From the NCBI GenBank assembly GCA_963725255.1, contig CAVRXV010000011.1:163348-227347 (forward strand): a DNA stretch of 64,000 nucleotides, in the 5' to 3' direction. Below the pieces are notes generated by a model. It saw only the letters and a program-made list of their open reading frames with translations. It made no database searches and was not told where the DNA came from. The DNA is from JAIEPX01 sp963725255 (GTDB lineage: Bacteria > Pseudomonadota > Gammaproteobacteria > JAIEPX01). This document shows, piece by piece, positions 16,675 to 24,754 of the stretch; position 1 is the stretch's first letter; every line of letters begins with the position of its first letter. A program made the translations under genes and the position numbers.

Positions 16675-18450
16675 AATTATAAGAAATACAAACGCACTTT
16701 TTTCAAAATTAGGTTCTTTTTTTTTCAATTATCTTCAACGCCCTAATTACCTCACAACTGAAATCTGCTTAAAAACAGAACTTCCCACTCTGTTTTCTAA
16801 TTTAAAAACTATGAAATATCGCCTCATTTTATCAACTCGCTTTCCCAAAGACGAAAACCACTCTTGGCCTCTTTTTCACCAACCTACTGATTGATCGTAG
16901 TCATATTCAAGTTCAGGATCACAGCCGATTTCCTGCTCGATTTGATATTCTTCCGGTGGTGCCCTTGCACGCTGCATCTTTGGTGCTTCAATTTCTTCTC
17001 CTAAGTGCGTTAATATCTTAGTGATGCTGATGGCGTCTCTAATAAAGGCAATTAACTTCATTTGTGCACCACAACCCTCACACTTTAATGGATCCACTTC
17101 GTACACCTTCGCTATTAATCTCGCCCAGGTTTTTGAGCCTATTTTCGGTTGGGACTGAAGGTTCAACTTGCTGGCGGCTGCCTCGATTATTAGATCGTTT
17201 AGTAACGCATTACTCTCTGCGGTGTCTGGCCTATAATGCTGATTAGCGAACTGGGTTACCTTAGTGCGTTGTTTTGAATTCGGTGCCAAAACTCCATGGT
17301 AGTGATGGCGATGTCGGTGCGGTGGTGGAATAAGTTTGGCAAGATTGTCGAACAACTCTGTAGCCGTGAGAATCAGCGGGGACTCCGCTTTTTGTGAAGG
17401 CTTGTTCACATCATATTGCAGCCGTGTCCTGTCCGCGGATTCTGCTTTCTCGGAAATCAGGGTTAATTTCTCACCCGAAAATGCCGGTCTAGAACAATAG
17501 CGTATCAACCTTTCTGCGCCTCGGCGATTGCTCTCTTCGATAGCCACATCAGCATTAACTGAAAACCCGCCATTACTTTTCCAGCTCTTTATATTTTCAA
17601 ATTGCTCTTCCGTCAATATCGCTCGCCGCTTAAATAAACTTAATACTCGTTTGCGTACTCGAGCCTCAACTTGATCTGAATCTTCTTTGCCTAAGTTATA
17701 AACATCTGCAAACTGCAATGTGCCTTTCTCATCAGAATAAAACACACCATCAAGCACCACACAATGAAAATGGATGTGCAAATTTAATCGCGAACCAAAG
17801 CGCTGAATAAAACTCACCGCACCTAATCTGGCATCTTCAGTAATTCCATCGCAGTATTTTTTTAGTTGTTTTTCTATTTCATCGATGAAGATCCTTAATA
17901 CCTGACTCGCTAACGGTGCGTCTTTTCTGAGGTGATAACGCAGCCATTTTGGGACCGACAAGACCCATTGTCGCAACGGTAATTTGGGGAGAACCTCCTC
18001 GAGAAGATGCAGTGTGATGAAGATCATGTGCTTAGTGTTGCAGGAGGGACAAACTCCACGTTTTTTACAGCTAAAGGCCACAATAAAATCACCACGGCAG
18101 TTTGCACAATAGGTTCTAGCGAAACCGTGGGCGAGAATGCCACATTTAAAATAGCCTTTAAATTCTCGCTCCACGTATTCTGGAAGCTCTTCATCATGCC
18201 TTAAAGAATAATTGCCTGACCACTCTAAAAAAGTGTTTTGTACGACCTGATAGAGGACTGTCTTCTGCGGATTACGGCGCTTATAGATAGGTGAGGGAAT
18301 GCAGTTCAAGAGAGGAGTTCCTACTGAACAAGAAGTGGTTATTTCGTTCAGAAAGGATGATCCGTGCCGAAAATGTCGCCAATACAGGCGAATTACGCAA
18401 TTGCTTTTGTGGCTTTTTTATAATGACTGGGTACTTTGTTGGTTGTCAGG
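16675..18450 (-). mobile_element. IS91-type rolling-circle insertion element
   Basis: The left (ori) end is fixed at 16675 by comparison with the truncated copy at 8401. It comprises a 201-bp 3' non-coding end with a hairpin (16772-16796), the transposase, and an undetermined ter end somewhere between 18310 and 18450, where an unrelated gene fragment starts. It lies in the same orientation as the truncated copy, 8.3 kb away. Confidence 0.75.
16876..18309 (-). CDS. IS91-family HUH transposase
   Basis: A 477-residue protein with an N-terminal zinc ribbon (CGILAHGFARTYCANC and CKKRGVCPSC), the HUH metal motif in LNLHIHFHCVVLDGVF (residues about 178-193), and a following tyrosine region (RLIRYCSRPAFSGE) typical of Y-type rolling-circle replicases. 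The C-terminal Zn-like CEGCGAQM is present. It catalyses single-strand transposition from the ori end. The longest frame begins with TTG at 18309; no ATG lies nearby, so the exact start is uncertain. Confidence 0.88.
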   Translation of the reverse strand: MNCIPSPIYKRRNPQKTVLYQVVQNTFLEWSGNYSLRHDEELPEYVEREFKGYFKCGILAHGFARTYCANCRGDFIVAFSCKKRGVCPSCNTKHMIFITLHLLEEVLPKLPLRQWVLSVPKWLRYHLRKDAPLASQVLRIFIDEIEKQLKKYCDGITEDARLGAVSFIQRFGSRLNLHIHFHCVVLDGVFYSDEKGTLQFADVYNLGKEDSDQVEARVRKRVLSLFKRRAILTEEQFENIKSWKSNGGFSVNADVAIEESNRRGAERLIRYCSRPAFSGEKLTLISEKAESADRTRLQYDVNKPSQKAESPLILTATELFDNLAKLIPPPHRHRHHYHGVLAPNSKQRTKVTQFANQHYRPDTAESNALLNDLIIEAAASKLNLQSQPKIGSKTWARLIAKVYEVDPLKCEGCGAQMKLIAFIRDAISITKILTHLGEEIEAPKMQRARAPPEEYQIEQEIGCDPELEYDYDQSVGW

Positions 18451-18513
18451 CAGATGTGGAAGCTACAAAAATGTCTAGAAGAAATGAATCGCATTGTCGC
18501 TGAAGCACAAAAT
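18451..18513 (+). pseudogene. N-terminal fragment related to the orphan gene at 1626
   Basis: In frame this reads QMWKLQKCLEEMNRIVAEAQ, against DKLEKCLEQMQRIVDEAQ in the 491-aa protein; DNA identity is also obvious (aaaaatgtctagaa shared). No further similarity continues, so it is a broken remnant beside the IS91-type element. Confidence 0.5.
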
Positions 18514-18703
18514 GGTAATTACTTCACGCGCCTCACATGGATTTATTATGCACAGAACCTACAATTATCCAGGTTCCGTACAAGAACTCATCTCCGCCGG
18601 TTTCATCCCTGCACGCCAATACGATGGACTCAAAGCCCGACTCATCACCATCCTTGCTCTCTGGAACAACCAAAAAATCGACGCAGCATTATTCAATAAC
18701 TAA
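18512..18703 (+). CDS. Short unknown ORF, possibly a gene remnant
   Basis: Translates to 63 residues beginning MVITSRASHGFIMHRTYNYP and containing SVQELISAGFIPARQYDGLK, ending KIDAALFNN. The second half looks like real protein, but no ribosome binding site is seen and it follows a broken fragment. It could be the tail of a disrupted gene. Confidence 0.25.
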   Translation: MVITSRASHGFIMHRTYNYPGSVQELISAGFIPARQYDGLKARLITILALWNNQKIDAALFNN

Positions 18704-18818
18704 AATCCTTCTTACTGGGTGATTTTTTCATAAATATTGACTTTACCAGCAAATATCCCAATTTTTGACCTTTCATGGCTTACTAATCAGCATCATAATC
18801 ACGAATTAGTGATCCAAA

Positions 18819-18882
18819 TCCACAACTATGTCAAGAATTAGTGACACTAATCCTTGACGTAGTTGTGGAATTAGACTATCAT
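18819..18882 (+). promoter_or_regulatory. 51-bp palindrome overlapping the promoter of the DUF4143 ATPase gene
   Basis: Arms 18819-18843 and 18845-18869 pair at 23 of 25 positions around one central base. The right arm contains the -35 box TTGACG (18854-18859); after a 17-bp spacer the -10 box is TATCAT (18877-18882). The half-site aattagtga also occurs at 18803, outside the palindrome. This suggests tight repression by a dimeric regulator. Confidence 0.5.
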
Positions 18883-18906
18883 ATAACAATAGTAGGAGCT
18901 ACATGC

Positions 18907-20073
18907 ATGTTTAATCGTTACTTGAAACTTAACCTCCCAGAGGGGCAGTCTGCATTCTTATGGGGAGCCCGAAAGACCGGTAAATCAACCTATTTGAAAA
19001 TGCTCTATCCGGAATCTCGCTACTACGACTTCCTACAAACCGATACCTTGATAACCTACATTCAAGCACCCTATCTCTTACGCCAGGAGGTGTTAGCCCT
19101 TAGTCAAGAACAATTAAAATTACCGATTATTTTGGATGAAGTACAAAAAGTTCCTATGATTTTAGATGAAGTGCATTGGTTAATTGAAAACACCCAAGCT
19201 TATTTTATTTTATGCGGTTCAAGTGCTCGAAAATTAAAAAGGGGGGCAGCCAATATGCTCGGCGGGCGAGCATGGAGATATACTTTTTATCCACTTACAT
19301 TTATTGAAATTCCTGATTTTGATTTGTTAAGGGCATTAAATCATGGGCTTATTCCAACTCATTACTCAAAACAGTCTGTACACAAAGATATACAAGCCTA
19401 TGTCTTAAATTATTTAAAAGAAGAAATTCAAGATGAAGGATTGACTCGTAACTTACCAGCTTTTTCGCGATTTCTCGATGCAATTTCGTATACACATGGC
19501 CAGCAAGTGAACTATTCTAATATAGCTAGAGATTGCGGCGTCAGTGCAAGTACCGTGAAAGGATATTTTCAAATTCTCATTGATACGTTAATTGGGTATG
19601 AGATTATGCCATTCACTAAAAAAGTCGCGCGTGACATTATCACAGCGATGCCAAAATTTTATCTATTTGATATTGCCATTGTTAATTATCTTGCAAATCG
19701 ACCAATCAATGAATTAAAAGGAATCGCTGCAGGTGACGCATTTGAACATTATATATTCATGGAATTAACTGCATACATTGGATTAAATGACATCAATACC
19801 CAAATAAATTACTGGAGAACAAAAACAGGACTAGAAGTTGATTTTATCCTGAACCGCGGCGAAATTGCCATTGAAGTGAAAATCAACGACAGGGTTCAAA
19901 CTGATAAAATAAAAGGATTAATTGCCTTTTCACAAGAACACAAACCAAAAAAAGCCATCGTTGTTAGCCTTGACAAATATCCAAGAAAAATAAATATTGA
20001 AGATGGAACTGATATCACAATCTTACCTTGGCGAGACTTTTTAAAACAACTATGGAACAAAGAAATTTTTTAA
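18907..20073 (+). CDS. AAA_14 / DUF4143 ATP-binding protein
   Basis: A 388-residue protein. The P-loop is GARKTGKST (residues about 21-29), the Walker B acidic pair is in PIILDEVQKVP, and a sensor-like LCGSSARKLKRGAANMLGGR follows. The C-terminal part is DUF4143, with VNYSNIARDCGVSASTVKGY (a winged-helix-like unit) and YWRTKTGLEVDFIL plus IAIEVK, a PD-(D/E)xK-like nuclease core. The start is at 18907, where GGAG precedes the ATG; the frame is open further upstream but that stretch is the promoter. The cellular role of this widespread family is unclear; it is often found in accessory DNA. Confidence 0.8.
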   Translation: MFNRYLKLNLPEGQSAFLWGARKTGKSTYLKMLYPESRYYDFLQTDTLITYIQAPYLLRQEVLALSQEQLKLPIILDEVQKVPMILDEVHWLIENTQAYFILCGSSARKLKRGAANMLGGRAWRYTFYPLTFIEIPDFDLLRALNHGLIPTHYSKQSVHKDIQAYVLNYLKEEIQDEGLTRNLPAFSRFLDAISYTHGQQVNYSNIARDCGVSASTVKGYFQILIDTLIGYEIMPFTKKVARDIITAMPKFYLFDIAIVNYLANRPINELKGIAAGDAFEHYIFMELTAYIGLNDINTQINYWRTKTGLEVDFILNRGEIAIEVKINDRVQTDKIKGLIAFSQEHKPKKAIVVSLDKYPRKINIEDGTDITILPWRDFLKQLWNKEIF

Positions 20074-20116
20074 TACAACGTATATTTTTGCCACAGCAAT
20101 ATTTCGTCAGGTATGG

Positions 20117-20677
20117 CTAAAGCATACCTAATTCTAGTTTCGCGACATCTGACATCTTCTCGCGGCTCCAAGGGGGATCAAAAACCATTTCGACTTCAAC
20201 CGTTTTCACGCGTGGAGCCGCTAAAACTTTACGTTTCACATCATCTGCAATGGTAGGACCCATTCCACAACCCGGCGCGGTTAGTGTCATTTTAATATGA
20301 ACATGAAATTCGTTAGTACCTAATGGAAGAATTTCGCACTGATATATAAGACCTAAATCTACAATATTAACGGGAATTTCTGGGTCATAGCATTTTTTCA
20401 TTTGCTTCCAAATTAATTCTTCAAGTGTCATTTCTTCCAAAATTGATTCTGGAATTTCAGTTTCTTGTTGTAATCCTAAAGCATCCGCATCATTAGCATC
20501 TATACGCGCTAAATTACCATAGATGTTGACAGTAAACGAGCCACCTAAAGATTGAGTAATTTTGACTTCGGTTCCAGCTTGCAAAAAAATTCGCGCACCT
20601 GATGGGATGAGCAAAGCATCTACATCGCGACGCAAAATAATGATATTTTCTGGTTGATCACTCTTTTGATTTGACAT
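20117..20677 (-). CDS. sufT: SufT, Fe-S assembly factor (DUF59/MIP18 family)
   Basis: A 186-residue protein with an N-terminal beta-rich extension typical of SufT (GARIFLQAGTEVKITQSLGG) and a DUF59 domain containing CYDPEIPVNIVDLGLIYQC, the conserved LTAPGCGMGP and the end VFDPPWSREKMSD. It helps in maturation of Fe-S proteins under high demand. The start ATG at 20677 overlaps sufA by 20 bp; the longer frame is not needed. It is the last gene of the suf operon. Its 3' end has a degenerate twin at 6466 in the same orientation. Confidence 0.9.
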   Translation of the reverse strand: MSNQKSDQPENIIILRRDVDALLIPSGARIFLQAGTEVKITQSLGGSFTVNIYGNLARIDANDADALGLQQETEIPESILEEMTLEELIWKQMKKCYDPEIPVNIVDLGLIYQCEILPLGTNEFHVHIKMTLTAPGCGMGPTIADDVKRKVLAAPRVKTVEVEMVFDPPWSREKMSDVAKLELGML

Positions 20678-21011
20678 TGAAACTCTCACCACAACCACAA
20701 AGACTTTCTACATTAGGATTATTAAATACCATTTGAGTAAACCCCAAACCCTTTTCTTCAATATCGACTACTGTTCCGCGAATAGCATCAATGCATTCAG
20801 GATCCAGAAAAATTTTAAATGATGTATTCAAAGGCACTTCAATATCACCAATTTGAGGTTCAGCTACAATTTCGGGCTTATAAGTCCAACCCGTGCACCC
20901 AGTACGTTTGATCGTTAATCGAAAATGCTGACCTGCCCCACCATTCTTAATCCCCTTCTCAATATGCATAATCGCCTTTGAAGTGAGATCGAGTAAAATT
21001 TCATTTTCCAC
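20658..21011 (-). CDS. sufA: SufA/IscA-type Fe-S carrier protein
   Basis: A 117-residue HesB/IscA-family protein with the first conserved Cys in KRTGCTGW and the C-terminal pair in LCGCGESF, the three ligands for a transferred cluster. GTG at 21011 is chosen as start because AGAGAGG stands five bases before it and the longer frame would run through the sufU stop. It sits between sufU and sufT. Confidence 0.88.
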   Translation of the reverse strand: MENEILLDLTSKAIMHIEKGIKNGGAGQHFRLTIKRTGCTGWTYKPEIVAEPQIGDIEVPLNTSFKIFLDPECIDAIRGTVVDIEEKGLGFTQMVFNNPNVESLCGCGESFNVKSKE

Positions 21012-21021
21012 AATAACCTCT

Positions 21022-21465
21022 CTATTCAGTTGATACCGGTGAATTTTCTCGCGACAATGCGGCATTTAACGTATGCCAGGCTAATGTCGCACATTTAACG
21101 CGAGCAGGAAATTCTGCCACACCCGATAAAACAGATAATTTCCCCAATTTTTCCGGTTCGTTACATTGCCCCGTTAAAAGCTGGTGAACATTTTGGAATA
21201 TTTCATGAGCCTCTTCCACATTTTTTCCTCGAAGCATTTCTGTCATCAAAGAAGCTGACGCAATCGAAATAGCGCAACCACTTCCAACAAATTGTGCTTC
21301 TTGAATCACATCATCCACAACGTTAACCGTTAAATTTAATTTATCACCACATAAAGGATTAAAACCTACATGACAATGAGTCGCATTTTCCAAAACACCT
21401 TGATTTCGTGGGTGGCGACCGTGATCAATAATCACCTGTTGATATAATTCTCGTAACGCTGACAT
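21022..21465 (-). CDS. sufU: SufU-type Fe-S scaffold / sulfurtransferase
   Basis: A 147-residue IscU-like protein with the three Cys motifs NPLCGDKLN, GSGCAISIASAS and RVKCATLAWHTL. The insertion between the second and third Cys (about 18-20 residues, QLLTGQCNEPEKLGKL) marks it as SufU rather than IscU. It accepts sulfur from SufS. Its ATG overlaps the stop of sufS (TAATG). SufU takes the place of SufE in this operon. Confidence 0.9.
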   Translation of the reverse strand: MSALRELYQQVIIDHGRHPRNQGVLENATHCHVGFNPLCGDKLNLTVNVVDDVIQEAQFVGSGCAISIASASLMTEMLRGKNVEEAHEIFQNVHQLLTGQCNEPEKLGKLSVLSGVAEFPARVKCATLAWHTLNAALSRENSPVSTE

Positions 21466-22724
21466 TAGCCTAACATCCTCCGAACTTCATGAAGCCCTTC
21501 AATTAATCGGTCTATTTCAGAAAACGTATTATAAAATGCAAACGAAGCTCGCACTGTTGCACTCAACCCGAAACGCTCTATCAAAGGCATTGCACAGTGA
21601 TGTCCAGCACGAACGGCAATACCATGATGATCTAATATTGTTCCAATATCATGAGGATGAATAGTACCCAGTATAAATGAAATAACAGGTGCTTTATTTT
21701 CAGCCTCTCCGATAATTCGTAAGTCATCAACCGACAAGAGTTTTTCCGTTGCATAGGCTAATAATTCTTGCTCATATTTATTAACACAAGAAAGATCCAA
21801 TGCATTTAAATAATCTATTGCAGCACCCAGTCCTATCACACCTGCAATATTAGGTGTGCCAGCTTCAAATTTATGAGGCAAATCATTGTATGTTGAATGT
21901 GTAAATGTAACCACACGAATCATTTCACCACCGCCCTGATAAGGTGGCATCGCGTTTAACAAACTTTCTTTGGCGTATAAAACACCAACGCCAGTAGGAC
22001 CATATAGTTTATGTCCAGAAAAAACATAAAAATCACAGTCTAATTCTTGTACATCGATTTTTTCATGAGGTACTGCTTGAGCGCCATCAATTAAAATAGG
22101 AACTCCAAAACGATGAGCCGTCGATATCATAGTTTTTATGGGGTTAATAGTACCAATCGCATTCGACACATGAGTTAAAGCGATCAATTTTGTACGAAGG
22201 TTAATTAAATTCTCAAAGGAATTCAAGTCTAATTCGCCATTCTCAAAAACAGGAATAATCTTTAATGTGGCTCCTTTTTGCTCACATAATAATTGCCATG
22301 GCACAATATTCGCATGATGCTCTAAGGAACTAATAATAATTTCATCGCCTTGAGAAATTTTCAATTGACCGAAACTACTTGCGACTAAATTAATCGCCTC
22401 AGTTGCACCTCGTACAAATACAATCTCACGTACACTTTTAGCATTGATAAATTGCCTAACTTTCTCACGGGTATTTTCATAAGCTTGAGTAGCTCGATCA
22501 CTCAATGTATGAATGCCTCTATGAATATTCGCGTTGATGGTTTCATAAAAGTCTTTTTCAATTTGAATGACTGAACGCGGTTTTTGTGTGGTAGCCGCAT
22601 TATCAAAATACACTAACGGATGTCCATGAATTTTCTGATGAAGCAGTGGAAAATCTTTTCTTATAGAATCAACATCAAAATCAGTACTAGAATTTTCTTT
22701 AATTTTAGTGGCAACAGTGCTCAT
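21465..22724 (-). CDS. sufS: SufS cysteine desulfurase
   Basis: A 419-residue PLP enzyme. YFDNAATTQKP is the N-terminal signature, SSLEHHANIVPWQ contains the ring-stacking His, FSGHKLYGPTGVGVLY carries the PLP Lys, and RAGHHCAMPL has the active-site Cys of group II desulfurases. It takes sulfur from cysteine and passes it to SufU for cluster building on SufBCD. The gene overlaps sufD by 4 bp (ATGA). GGAGGG precedes the start. Confidence 0.95.
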   Translation of the reverse strand: MSTVATKIKENSSTDFDVDSIRKDFPLLHQKIHGHPLVYFDNAATTQKPRSVIQIEKDFYETINANIHRGIHTLSDRATQAYENTREKVRQFINAKSVREIVFVRGATEAINLVASSFGQLKISQGDEIIISSLEHHANIVPWQLLCEQKGATLKIIPVFENGELDLNSFENLINLRTKLIALTHVSNAIGTINPIKTMISTAHRFGVPILIDGAQAVPHEKIDVQELDCDFYVFSGHKLYGPTGVGVLYAKESLLNAMPPYQGGGEMIRVVTFTHSTYNDLPHKFEAGTPNIAGVIGLGAAIDYLNALDLSCVNKYEQELLAYATEKLLSVDDLRIIGEAENKAPVISFILGTIHPHDIGTILDHHGIAVRAGHHCAMPLIERFGLSATVRASFAFYNTFSEIDRLIEGLHEVRRMLG

Positions 22725-23956
22725 TTACCATGCCCTCCGTTTATTGTAGCTAATTTAGCTTCGATAATGGGCATAATTAATGCTTCAATATCAGGCGTTA
22801 ACTCCTCGAGTTGATCGTTAACAAATGCGTGTAACAACATTTCTTTAGCTTGTTCAACACTGATCCCTCTGGATTGTAAATAGAAAAGTTGTCCTGGATC
22901 AATCTGGCCCACGCTAGCTCCGTGACTACACTTAACATCGTCGGTATAAATTTCTAATTCAGGACGAGTGTCAATTTCTGCGTTAGATGATAAAAGTAAA
23001 TTACGGCTTTGTTGGTGAGCAACTGCTTGTTGGCCTGTCGCTTTTACTATCACTTTTCCGTTGTATATCGCACGTGCTTTATCGTTTGCAATAGCTTTAA
23101 ATTGTTGTTCACTAACACAACTTCTTGCTTCATGATTCATGGTAACGTGATAATCACTGTGTTGAGCCCCGTTCACAATACTCAATCCTCGACAAGAACT
23201 ACGCGCTTTTTCACCCAACAAATTGACCTGCCATGCTTGCCGCTGTAATTTAGCACCTATAGAGAAACTATTGCCGCAATAAACCGAATGAGCTAATTGT
23301 TCGACTAGCGTATCACTGATATGCGTCGCATTAATGCCTTCATTTTGACTTTGAATATGATTCAGCTGAGACTGCTCATCGAGCTCAATTTGAGTCACTC
23401 TTTGTTGCCAATACGGTGCATCACTCTCACTGCTAAAATGTTCCATAATCGTCACACGACTTCGTTTCCCACAAAAAATTAAATTACGAAACACTTCAAT
23501 ATCAATACCAGAATCGCTCGTGTGATAGTGAATCATTATCGGTTTATCGATTACGATGTCATCAGGAATAAAAATAAACACGCCATTTTTCCAAAGACTT
23601 GTGTTAAAATTCAAAAGTCCCAAAGAGCTCGTTTGATATTTTGATAACGCTTTTTTAACACAGTCAGCATGTGTTACGAGCGCTGATCGAAGATCGCTTA
23701 CAATAACCCCCTCTGGCAAATCGGTAGGTGAAAATGAGAGTGTCTCTGATGTGAACTGAGTGTGTGTATTGTTTTGAGGCGGCAATTGGTTCAAAGCACT
23801 AATATCAGTATATTTCCACGCTTCATGCTGTCTCGTTGGAAGTCCATGACGTAAAAATGCCTGCCATTGTTGTTGGCGCAAGTCTTTAATCCAGGGCAAG
23901 GTTACTCCTGGTAATTGTGACGTTAGTGTATCAATATCGTTATTTTGCCAATTCAC
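22721..23956 (-). CDS. sufD: SufD, Fe-S scaffold complex subunit
   Basis: A 411-residue protein whose C-terminal beta-helix shows the SufB/SufD signature: CSHGASVGQIDPGQLFYLQS followed by RGISVEQAKEMLLHAF. It forms the SufBC2D complex. Start codon is GTG with GGAGAAAG upstream. It lies 12 bp after sufC and overlaps sufS. Confidence 0.93.
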   Translation of the reverse strand: MNWQNNDIDTLTSQLPGVTLPWIKDLRQQQWQAFLRHGLPTRQHEAWKYTDISALNQLPPQNNTHTQFTSETLSFSPTDLPEGVIVSDLRSALVTHADCVKKALSKYQTSSLGLLNFNTSLWKNGVFIFIPDDIVIDKPIMIHYHTSDSGIDIEVFRNLIFCGKRSRVTIMEHFSSESDAPYWQQRVTQIELDEQSQLNHIQSQNEGINATHISDTLVEQLAHSVYCGNSFSIGAKLQRQAWQVNLLGEKARSSCRGLSIVNGAQHSDYHVTMNHEARSCVSEQQFKAIANDKARAIYNGKVIVKATGQQAVAHQQSRNLLLSSNAEIDTRPELEIYTDDVKCSHGASVGQIDPGQLFYLQSRGISVEQAKEMLLHAFVNDQLEELTPDIEALIMPIIEAKLATINGGHGK

Positions 23957-23968
23957 ACTCTTTCTCCA

Positions 23969-24721
23969 CTAAACTGATTCTTCGACTAACCAACCATAAC
24001 CTTTTTCTTCTAATTCTAGTGCCAGTTCTTTACCACCCGATTTTATGATCCGGCCATTTGCTAACACATGTACAAAATCGGGCACAATAAAATCAAGCAA
24101 TCGCTGATAGTGCGTTACCACAATAAAAGATCGAGATGAATCTCGAAGACTATTAACACCTTTGGCGACAGCTTGTAATGCATCAATATCTAATCCAGAA
24201 TCGGTTTCATCCAAAATAGCCAACTTTGGTTCGAGTACCATCATTTGTAAAACTTCATTTCGTTTTTTTTCACCACCTGAAAATCCGTGATTTACTGCAC
24301 GTTGTAAAAACGCTTCATCCATTCCCAAGTCTTGTAATTTTGCTCGAACAAATTGTATGAAATCTATAGCGTCGTATTCAGATTGTCCTCGTGCACGTCG
24401 AATACTGTTTAGCGCGCTTTTCAAAAAATACATATTATTCACGCCTGGCAACTCAACTGGATATTGAAAAGCTAAAAATAGACCTTTAATAGCTCGTTCT
24501 TCAGGAGACAGCGTTAATAAGTCAGCCTCTTCAAATTTGACGGTTCCCGCTGTAATATCATAATCGTCACGCCCTGCTAACACATTTGCAAGCGTACTTT
24601 TTCCTGAGCCGTTAGGCCCCATAATCGCATGTATTTCTCCAGGTTTTACTTCAAGATCGATACCTTGCAAAATAACGGATTTACCTTTAACACTCACTTG
24701 TAAATTTTCTATCTTTAGCAT
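23969..24721 (-). CDS. sufC: SufC, Fe-S assembly ATPase
   Basis: A 250-residue ABC-type ATPase. Walker A is GPNGSGKST, the ABC signature is FSGGEKKRNE (typical of SufC), Walker B is LAILDETDSGLDIDAL, and the switch His is in VVTHYQRLL. It powers the SufBC2D scaffold in the cytoplasm and has no transmembrane partner. Confidence 0.96.
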   Translation of the reverse strand: MLKIENLQVSVKGKSVILQGIDLEVKPGEIHAIMGPNGSGKSTLANVLAGRDDYDITAGTVKFEEADLLTLSPEERAIKGLFLAFQYPVELPGVNNMYFLKSALNSIRRARGQSEYDAIDFIQFVRAKLQDLGMDEAFLQRAVNHGFSGGEKKRNEVLQMMVLEPKLAILDETDSGLDIDALQAVAKGVNSLRDSSRSFIVVTHYQRLLDFIVPDFVHVLANGRIIKSGGKELALELEEKGYGWLVEESV

Positions 24722-24754
24722 CTTTACTCTCTCTCTATCAATAAAATTCTCATA

